DNA of 64,000 nucleotides from Paenibacillus caseinilyticus (GTDB lineage Bacteria; Bacillota; Bacilli; Paenibacillales; NBRC-103111): positions 238,266 through 302,265 of the forward strand of contig NZ_JAQAGY010000007.1 in the NCBI RefSeq assembly GCF_027533645.1, read 5' to 3'. The notes beneath the pieces are model-generated. The model was not told the origin of the DNA and did no database searches. It saw only the letters and a program-made list of their open reading frames with translations. Positions 58,457-64,000 of this stretch are shown here, piece by piece (within the stretch, counting starts at the first letter, position 1; every line of letters begins with the position of its first letter). The position numbers were made by a program, and so were the translations under genes.

Positions 58457-59596
58457 CTACATGTCTTGCCGCTCCGTTTCTTTGAGCCGCGTTGCTCTGA
58501 GCAGCAGCGCCGGCAGAAGTGGCGCCAAGCGGGCGACCGCCATCAGCGGGCCTGCCAGCGCCGGTCGGGCGAATAAGCCCTGCAGCAGGTGCCCCCACCG
58601 CAGCGGGCCGGCGAAGTCCCGGAGAAGCCTGCGTTCATACTGCACCCTCCACTGCCCCGCCGACAGGGAGCCGCGCAGGAACCCGTCGGCGAAGCCGGAG
58701 CACAGGAGCGCGGAACGGAGGGCCATCGACATGCCGTCCCCGCACAAGGGCGGGATCGTCACGCACGCGTCCCCTACAAGGGCGCAGCCGTCCCATGCCT
58801 TGGGCCTGCGGCCCAGGCGGGGAATAACCGCCGCCTCCGTCCCCGGAACGGCGGCTCCCGCTGCGAGCTTCTCCCGCAGCTGCGGGTGCCCCGCTGCGGC
58901 CGCGAGAAGCAGCTCCCCGGCGCTGAGACCCGCTGCGGCGAAGGCTGTCTTGTCCAGCAGGGCGGCGACATTCGCTGCGCCGTTCTCGACGGGGGCGATG
59001 CCGATATAGCCGCCCGGGACGACATACAGCTCCACGGCAGAGTCTGCGGCAACGTTCGTGAGGTGCGACTTGACGCCGATAAAATCCGATACGGGAGCCC
59101 GTCCGCCCGACAGCTTGGAGCCGCCACCGCCCCAGGCACCGATGACCGTCCGGGCACGGAGGACCAGCCTGCCCGCCGCCCCTTTGACTTCAATCCGGTA
59201 CCCGTCCCCCTCCGCCTGCATGGAGGTTACGGGGGCGCCCGTGAGCACCGTGCCCCCCGCCCTGCGCAGCTCTGCGTGAAGGGCGGGATCCAGCGCATAC
59301 CGGGAGATGCCGAGCGCCTTCCCCGGAAGCGGGAGCGTAAGCGGCCCCCCTTCCCCCCAGAAGAGCCTCGCCCGGTCCAATTCTACCGGTCCGAGCGAGG
59401 CTGCGGCTTCGCCGAATCCCAGCGCCTGCAGCATGCTGCGGGACTCCGGCGAGAGGAATTCCCCGCAGACCTTGTGGCGGGGGAACCGCCGGGCATCCAG
59501 CAGCAGGACGTCCCACCCTTGGCGGGCCAGCGCCATGGCCGCGGCGGAGCCGCCGATCCCGGCGCCGATGACCGCCGCATCCCATACCCGGTTCAT
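58457..59596 (-). CDS. FAD-dependent oxidoreductase (geranylgeranyl-reductase / SrsC-like)
   Basis: A 379-aa flavoprotein. The N-terminus is WDAAVIGAGIGGSAAAMALARQGWDVLLLDA, followed by FPRHKVCGEFLSPESRSML, and the second FAD motif is DGCALVGDACVTIPPLCGDGMSMALRSA. This is the pattern of the geranylgeranyl-reductase/aromatic hydroxylase group. ATG 59596 follows GGGGGAG and lies 4 nt after the methyltransferase stop. In the srs phenolic-lipid operon the third enzyme is a flavoprotein hydroxylase; by analogy this gene may oxidise a resorcinol ring. Confidence 0.88.
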   Translation of the reverse strand: MNRVWDAAVIGAGIGGSAAAMALARQGWDVLLLDARRFPRHKVCGEFLSPESRSMLQALGFGEAAASLGPVELDRARLFWGEGGPLTLPLPGKALGISRYALDPALHAELRRAGGTVLTGAPVTSMQAEGDGYRIEVKGAAGRLVLRARTVIGAWGGGGSKLSGGRAPVSDFIGVKSHLTNVAADSAVELYVVPGGYIGIAPVENGAANVAALLDKTAFAAAGLSAGELLLAAAAGHPQLREKLAAGAAVPGTEAAVIPRLGRRPKAWDGCALVGDACVTIPPLCGDGMSMALRSALLCSGFADGFLRGSLSAGQWRVQYERRLLRDFAGPLRWGHLLQGLFARPALAGPLMAVARLAPLLPALLLRATRLKETERQDM

Positions 59597-59600
59597 CGCT

Positions 59601-60335
59601 TCACTCCCCCTCTTCGGGGAAGCAGGATAAAGGCTTGCCGATGACCACCGCGTAGCGGAACAGAGGCATCCAGCGGCAGTGAAATGCCGGTAAGGCGAGC
59701 TCCGCCCGCAGATACTCCCAATCCTCCGCCCGGAACCCTTTGGTGACCGAGAGCGGACCGTCGTGCCGGATATACCGGTTGCGGGAGAGGAGGCGCGAAG
59801 CTGCCCATACCGCAGCCCAAGGAATCCAGTGGCGGTGAATGTCATTAATGACAACCCCGTACCTCGCTCCATGCAGCATCCCGCGAACCACCTCCGGAAG
59901 CTCCTTCCGGTCAAAATGATGCAGGAACTGCGAGCCGGTCACGATATCCGCACACCCTTCGCCAAGAGACAGCACGTCGCAGCGCCGCACCTCCACCCGG
60001 GGTTCGTCCCGGTACAAGACCGAGGCCTCGGCACAGGCTTCCTCCGTCACGTCCGCCAGTATGATCCGCAGCTCGGTGCCGGCCGTCTCCGCCCACCGGA
60101 GCAGCTTCAGATTGACATCCCCCGAGCCGGCTCCGGCATCCAGCACGGTCAGCTTCTCCGGCCGGCCGGCCGCTTCCCACAGCTGCCGGACCCCATACAG
60201 CACCGGCGCGGCAGCCCGGAATACCCGGTTCAGCCTGCGCAGGTGCCGGAGGGCTTCCCGCAGCTCAGCTCCGCCTCCCGTGAAGTCGTCCATGAGCTCC
60301 GGCCGGACCTGCCGTTCCTTCAGCGCATCATACAT
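59601..60335 (-). CDS. SAM-dependent methyltransferase
   Basis: A 244-aa class I methyltransferase. Motif I is LTVLDAGAGSGDVNLKLL, followed by IILADVTEEACAEA and CADIVTGSQFLHHFD. ATG 60335 overlaps the PKS stop (8 nt) and has GGGGGAGG upstream. In a type III PKS operon it should O- or C-methylate the aromatic product. Confidence 0.9.
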   Translation of the reverse strand: MYDALKERQVRPELMDDFTGGGAELREALRHLRRLNRVFRAAAPVLYGVRQLWEAAGRPEKLTVLDAGAGSGDVNLKLLRWAETAGTELRIILADVTEEACAEASVLYRDEPRVEVRRCDVLSLGEGCADIVTGSQFLHHFDRKELPEVVRGMLHGARYGVVINDIHRHWIPWAAVWAASRLLSRNRYIRHDGPLSVTKGFRAEDWEYLRAELALPAFHCRWMPLFRYAVVIGKPLSCFPEEGE

Positions 60336-61494
60336 AGGCGTCCTCCCCCTCTGCAGCAGCCGGGACTTCGGCCGGCACATACGTCAGCCGGACAAGCTCG
60401 GCCGTTAGGCCCGGGCCGAACGCGAGCGCTGCGCCTGCTGCAAGACCTCTGCCTTGACCGTGCAGGTTCAATCGGATGTCTTCGAGCACGAACAAGATCG
60501 TAGCGGACGATAGATTGCCATAGTCCCGGAGAATGCCCCGGCTGTGCGAGGTTTGTTCATCCGTAAGTCCGAAGAGGCGCTCGAGCGCATCGACGATCCC
60601 TCTTCCTCCGGGATGGATCGCCCAGAAGCCCGGAGACGCGGCCCCATCCATGAAATGCTCCACCGCTTCCGGCAGATGCCTGGCGAGGAGCGCGGGAATG
60701 TGCGTGGAGAGATACAGATCGAACCCATAATCCCCCACCTGCCAGGTCATCGCCTCGGCCGAATCCGGGAACAGCACGCTCTGGTCACCGTCGAGCCGGA
60801 AGAGACCTCTCCCCGCCGGTTCCCGTCCCGGGCGGCCGATGACGCAGGCAGATGCCCCGTCCCCGAAGAAGGATGCCGCGAACAAGTCCTCCCGGTCCAA
60901 GGAAGGCTGGATATGCAGCGTGCATAATTCCACGCAGACGACCAGCACTCTTACGGACGGGTCGGCTGCCGAGAGCTGCCGCGAGAGGCTCACCGCCTTG
61001 AGTCCGGCCGCACAGCCCAGGAATTGAAGCGGGATCCGGTTCGTGCGGGCGGACAGACCGAGCTCGCGGACGATCTGGGCATCGAGCCCGGGCAGGTACT
61101 GCCCTGTACAGCTCACCGTAAGCAAGTGCGTGATCCGGGCTGCTTCCGTACCGCTGTCCGCCAGCGCCTTGCGCGCCGCACGCACGGCGAGCGGCAGCGC
61201 TTCGCGCCGGTAGATCTCCATCCGCTCGCGGGTAGTCGGGACTTTGGAACCGTCCATCATGGACAAATAAGGGTTGCCGCCATCGTGGGGAAGCAGCCGC
61301 GGCTCACACGTGTAACGGGTCTCCACGCCGCACTGCCTGAAGATGCGCCTTGCCCAGCGGAACACCTCCGGACGATCCTGCAGCGCCTCCGATAATGACT
61401 GCAGCACTACGGACTGGTCGAGACGGCCCGCCGGCAGGGCGGTGCCAATCCCCAGGATGGCCGCTGCCTCATCTTCGCGAACCTGATGCGTCAC
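60328..61494 (-). CDS. Type III polyketide synthase (chalcone/alkylresorcinol synthase-like)
   Basis: A 388-aa type III PKS. The catalytic triad is Cys161 (LQFLGCAAGLKAV), His294 (FWAIHPGGRGIVD) and Asn327 (RDYGNLSSATILFVLED). AASFFGDGASACVIG is the conserved helix region. It extends an acyl starter with malonyl-CoA and cyclises it to a resorcinol or pyrone. GTG 61494 lies after GGAGGAGGGAG. First gene of a four-gene operon with a methyltransferase, a flavoprotein and an MMPL exporter, a layout like srsABC of Streptomyces and distinct from the Bacillus bcsA-ypbQ pair. Confidence 0.94.
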   Translation of the reverse strand: MTHQVREDEAAAILGIGTALPAGRLDQSVVLQSLSEALQDRPEVFRWARRIFRQCGVETRYTCEPRLLPHDGGNPYLSMMDGSKVPTTRERMEIYRREALPLAVRAARKALADSGTEAARITHLLTVSCTGQYLPGLDAQIVRELGLSARTNRIPLQFLGCAAGLKAVSLSRQLSAADPSVRVLVVCVELCTLHIQPSLDREDLFAASFFGDGASACVIGRPGREPAGRGLFRLDGDQSVLFPDSAEAMTWQVGDYGFDLYLSTHIPALLARHLPEAVEHFMDGAASPGFWAIHPGGRGIVDALERLFGLTDEQTSHSRGILRDYGNLSSATILFVLEDIRLNLHGQGRGLAAGAALAFGPGLTAELVRLTYVPAEVPAAAEGEDAYV

Positions 61495-61612
61495 CTGACT
61501 CCCTCCTCCGCCAAGCTATTTTCAATGATACTTATTCCGCGCGGAGCATGGATATGCTAGGTCGTCTACTCTCCGCGCCATCGCAAGTAGGTCAAAGTGT
61601 GGGCTGAGACGA

Positions 61613-61644
61613 AACAAGAGGCACCTGATAAGGGGCCTCTTGTT
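61613..61644. terminator. Stem-loop
   Basis: AACAAGAGGC pairs with GCCTCTTGTT around a 12-nt loop. Confidence 0.6.
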
Positions 61645-61939
61645 GTAGCGACTTCCGCACGGCGATCTGCCCCCCTGCCTGCATGTTGTGCTATGTTTAC
61701 TTTGATAGTTTTATATTCCCGTTCTATTAATTGATCAAATCCTGCCTGAATTTAAAAGAAGCTAACCACTAAGATCGCTGCCGTTAAAGGGTAGTTTTTT
61801 GCAACATATATCAATCTATCAAAGAATGAAGGATAGTCTGCATCATGTATATATGAAAACCCAGCGCACGCAGATGTCCTCCTAAATAGATATATAGGAA
61901 TGATTCGAAACGTTACTCTTCCGCTGACGCATAAACAGA

Positions 61940-61979
61940 AATGGCCGTCCTACTGGGTTTCAGGGCCCGGACGGTCATT
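61940..61979. terminator. Stem-loop, probable terminator of the gene at 62119
   Basis: AATGGCCGTCC pairs with GGACGGTCATT (one mismatch), 140 nt downstream of the minus-strand gene. Confidence 0.5.
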
Positions 61980-62118
61980 CCATTGCTTATTAAACACCAC
62001 GTGCAGAAGGCTTGTTGCTGCTTAGTACATGCCGGCGCTGTCTTAGTAACCTGTTATGTATTACTTCCTTTAGCGTAATGACTTATATGACTCCGCACAG
62101 TCTGCCCCACACGGCGGT

Positions 62119-62643
62119 TCATTCGTTTATAATAACCTCGGGTTTGTTGGCCGCCTTCCCCCAGTAAGTGCCAATGGCGTCATAATTGCCGCCTGAGAAG
62201 ACCACGCTGTAATCACCACTCATCATACCTTGAGGGAACTTGTCCCAACTAAACCACGTAGCAGAGCTATTTCCCGGAACAGTTGTTGCCCAATAAGATG
62301 TACCGGATGATCTATGTGATACGTTTATATTGAAACTTGTGGGACCTGTGTTTTGCACATGCAGCTTAACATGACCGAAATCTGGATTAATCGTAAACAT
62401 GTGGGTAGACGTCGATTGACCGCTAAAGGATATGCCCCACTCTTTATCTACTTTAACTTCTTTCAACCCATTACCTTCCACCTCACGGTGTGCTGTTACT
62501 CCGTGATCTGGAGTCGCGGTAGTGGCAGTAAAAATGGCAGCCGCCGCAAGGATAGCTACGACTATAAAGATGACCGTTACTTTATTGGGTTTTAACATCC
62601 GGAATGTCTCTCCCGCGATCCACTGATTTTTCGAATCATTCAT
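62119..62643 (-). CDS. Membrane-anchored extracytoplasmic protein, hypothetical
   Basis: A 174-aa protein. After 20 polar residues comes one helix (VTVIFIVVAILAAAAIFTAT), then an extracytoplasmic beta-rich domain (VKLHVQNTGPTSFNINVSHRS, SGDYSVVFSGGNYDAIGTYWG). The signal-anchor and beta-sandwich resemble small sporulation or envelope proteins, but I do not recognise the family. GGATTGGAG lies before the ATG. It has lower G+C content than the neighbours. Confidence 0.65.
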   Translation of the reverse strand: MNDSKNQWIAGETFRMLKPNKVTVIFIVVAILAAAAIFTATTATPDHGVTAHREVEGNGLKEVKVDKEWGISFSGQSTSTHMFTINPDFGHVKLHVQNTGPTSFNINVSHRSSGTSYWATTVPGNSSATWFSWDKFPQGMMSGDYSVVFSGGNYDAIGTYWGKAANKPEVIINE

Positions 62644-63091
62644 GCATCTCCAATCCTAATAAAGGTTCCGCCGTGCTCCGAGTCGATGACCATTATCGTC
62701 ATCATAGCAACCTTTGAGAATTTTCTCACGTTTACCTCCGCCATTATTTTGTAAATATACCATTTAAATAAACGATAGTATCTGAGAAAATGTTACATTG
62801 TAACTTCTCTTTTCCATTTAATCGGAACGGTTTGAGGAGACCAAATGATACGAACCATGAGGACTTGCCATTTTCTCTACATGACCATAAAGTTAGTTAT
62901 ACCTCTTCAACGGAAAGAGCGCGTACATACAGCGAAAGGAGGCTCTGTTTCTTTCGGTATCTGATCAGTAAAAACAGCAGCGGCGATGCCGGCTGTGAGG
63001 GCAAACGAGCATAGACCTGCATCTCGTTCCGGTCCTTGTCTCAGGCATCGCCAAGACCGGTATCATCCAAGTAAAGGAGCCCGACGTCACT
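62644..63091. other. Intergenic region with structured leader
   Basis: The first half is A+T rich and holds GTTACATTGTAAC (62792-62804), a perfect inverted repeat. The second half contains the structured element described at 62982-63052. An open frame at 62790-63014 has no ribosome site and is not called. Confidence 0.45.
62982..63052 (+). ncRNA. Structured 5' leader or small RNA upstream of the RNA ligase gene
   Basis: The 71-nt element is closed by the perfect pair GGCGATGCC / GGCATCGCC. Inside, TGAGG can pair with CCT...CTCA and AACGAG with CTCGTT around a 13-nt loop, giving an extended stem with internal loops. It ends 40 nt before the ligase ATG. No T-tract follows, so it would remain part of the leader unless processed. 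I cannot match it to a known riboswitch. Confidence 0.45.
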
Positions 63092-63868
63092 ATGGATTTG
63101 AAGAAAATCAACTCATTGACCAAATATCCAAGTATTCTTACTTATCACCAACTGGGTGAACGGGGAAGGCTAACCCCCTCCTTATCGGGGGCGACTGGTT
63201 TCTCAATAGCCGAAGATGTATACGTGTACGAGAAAGTCGACGGTGAGAACGCCCGGATTATTCTGCTCCAGAATAAGCACGGTGACATCGATTATCTGAT
63301 CGGATCAAGGGAAGAGCTGCTATATGCCAAGGGAGACCGGATCGGGAATCCGTACGGGCATATCGCGGATTTTCTGAAACCACTGGCCGAGAGGGTCATG
63401 AACGAACTGTCTTCGGACGGGAATTGGGCCTTAACCGTAATCTATCAGGAATCCTACGGCGGCAAAACGAAAGCGGCCAAACAGTATACCGGCACGAATA
63501 CGCAGGGCAGCCGGGTGTTTGACGTCTTCTCTTTGGATGCGGACACGCTGGACCGCCTGCTCGGGCAGCCGCAGGAAAAACTGGCGGAATGGCGCGAGCA
63601 TGGACATCAGCCCTTCTACGCTGAGGATGCCAGAGTGGAATTCTTGGACAAGCTGAAGCTTCCCTCCGCCCCCTTGTTGACGAAACGGGCAGGCTCCGAC
63701 TTTCCCGTCACACTCGAGGACACGTTCTCCTTCCTGAACGGGTTCCAGCGCACTCAAGTGGGCCTGGATGCGGCGGGCAGGTCCGAAGGCATCATCGTAA
63801 GAACCTCCGACCGCAGGCAGATCCGCAAAATCCGATTCGAGGATTATGAGCGCACCTTCCAAAAGTAA
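63092..63868 (+). CDS. Stand-alone RNA ligase domain protein (Rnl2-like nucleotidyltransferase)
   Basis: A 258-aa protein. Motif I of the covalent nucleotidyltransferases is YEKVDGENARI with Lys48 as adenylation site; motif III-like IYQESYGG, motif IV RSEGIIVRT and motif V RKIRF are in order. This is the RNA_ligase family (Rnl2/KptA-independent type), which seals or repairs nicked RNA. No separate kinase, phosphatase or Hen1-type gene is in the window, and the intron at the right edge interrupts the following sequence. AAAGGAG lies 12 nt before the ATG, a slightly long spacing. Confidence 0.82.
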   Translation: MDLKKINSLTKYPSILTYHQLGERGRLTPSLSGATGFSIAEDVYVYEKVDGENARIILLQNKHGDIDYLIGSREELLYAKGDRIGNPYGHIADFLKPLAERVMNELSSDGNWALTVIYQESYGGKTKAAKQYTGTNTQGSRVFDVFSLDADTLDRLLGQPQEKLAEWREHGHQPFYAEDARVEFLDKLKLPSAPLLTKRAGSDFPVTLEDTFSFLNGFQRTQVGLDAAGRSEGIIVRTSDRRQIRKIRFEDYERTFQK

Positions 63869-63879
63869 GGCTGCTCTCG

Positions 63880-64000
63880 ATCGAGTAGGAGGGGGCGCCT
63901 AGCCCCCGTCCTCTCACACCACCGTACATGCGGGTCCGCATACGGCGGTTTCAAAAGGTTAACGAAGTTCCAGATATCGAGAAAGCAAACTCTTCAGCCC
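63880..64000 (-). mobile_element. 3' end of a group II intron (right edge)
   Basis: On the minus strand the RT reading frame ends at 63959 and is followed by domain V (about 63950-63917, CCGCCGTATGCGG-ACCC-GCATGTACGGTGG) and domain VI (about 63915-63883, GAGAGGACGGGGGC...GCCCCCTCCTACTC) with a bulged A at 63886, 7 nt from the likely 3' splice site after CTACTCGAT (63880). The intron sits 11 bp after the stop of the RNA ligase gene, in opposite orientation. The rest lies beyond the window. Confidence 0.85.
63959..64000 (-). CDS. ltrA: C-terminus of group II intron reverse transcriptase/maturase, partial
   Basis: Only 13 residues and the stop are visible (GLKSLLSRYLELR). Identified mainly by its position directly upstream of domains V and VI of the intron. 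Confidence 0.6.
   Translation of the reverse strand, partial: GLKSLLSRYLELR

Larger units (their letters stand above)
61495..62118. other. Intergenic region with two stem-loops
   Basis: In these 624 bp I find two hairpins (61613-61644 and 61940-61979) but no ORF with a ribosome site. The first half is the likely promoter region of the PKS operon; no consensus promoter is clear. The A+T content is higher than in the flanking genes. Confidence 0.5.

Noticed and set aside
62790..63014. 74-codon plus-strand ORF upstream of the RNA ligase
   Set aside because: No ribosome site and it ends inside the structured leader.
1..64000. tRNA or rRNA genes, phage genes, IS transposases
   Set aside because: None found by reading both strands; the only mobile element is the group II intron at the right edge.

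Overview
The window is high-GC Gram-positive DNA with strong GGAGG-type ribosome sites and frequent GTG/TTG starts. It has several YesM/YesN-type two-component systems beside carbohydrate ABC transporters, a collagen-like exosporium-type protein and long runs of co-directional genes. Together these suggest a spore-forming soil Bacillales, most likely Paenibacillus or a close relative. That assignment is an inference from gene content; there is no rRNA gene in the window.

Layout. (1) 1-9.9 kb, minus strand: a compact ten-gene operon that reads as a biosynthetic cluster. It encodes an acyl carrier protein, a PGM1/BtrJ-like ATP-grasp ligase, a GT28-like glycosyltransferase, a radical SAM/SPASM enzyme, a three-gene ABC-2 exporter, a medium-chain dehydrogenase, a GH3 hexosaminidase and, cut by the left edge, a BtrH-like acyltransferase. 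A 21-codon ORF precedes the carrier protein. The combination recalls butirosin side-chain chemistry (aminoacyl-ACP made by an ATP-grasp ligase, then transferred by BtrH), but none of the 2-deoxystreptamine genes is present. This is the best candidate for an undescribed system. (2) 10-11.1 kb: a divergent collagen-like protein. (3) 11.3-20.8 kb, minus: a sugar-uptake locus with a YesN/YesM pair, binding protein, two permeases, MFS transporter, Gfo/Idh/MocA oxidoreductase and TIM-barrel isomerase/epimerase. (4) 21.0 kb: a very compact SRP RNA gene. (5) 21.8-31 kb: a three-domain chitin-active LPMO, secreted and membrane proteins, a TerB-like protein, DinB-P450-ArsR genes, HemY and a VanZ-RDD fusion.

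(6) 31.1-43.2 kb, minus: a polysaccharide utilisation locus with a GH35 beta-galactosidase, a secreted PL8 lyase ending in a DNRLRE domain, a second YesN/YesM pair and a second ABC importer. A shared motif, GTGCAYTATWTTGA, occurs upstream of three of its transcripts. At two of them it is the distal half of a 21-bp-spaced direct repeat at the same distance from the -10 box, which suggests a local AraC-type regulon. (7) 43.4-54.3 kb: stress and detoxification genes (ArsR-AHSA1 fusion, FMN reductase, two SnoaL-like proteins, ring-cleavage dioxygenase, ABM monooxygenase, nitroreductase, MarR, TetR), CutC and small proteins, with several clear operators. (8) 54.3-61.5 kb: an 18-copy 10-bp tandem repeat, an orphan nicotianamine-synthase-like gene, and a type III PKS / methyltransferase / flavoprotein / MMPL operon resembling phenolic-lipid (srsABC-type) pathways. 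(9) 62-64 kb: a membrane-anchored secreted protein, a stand-alone RNA ligase preceded by a long structured leader, and the 3' end of a group II intron on the minus strand running off the right edge.
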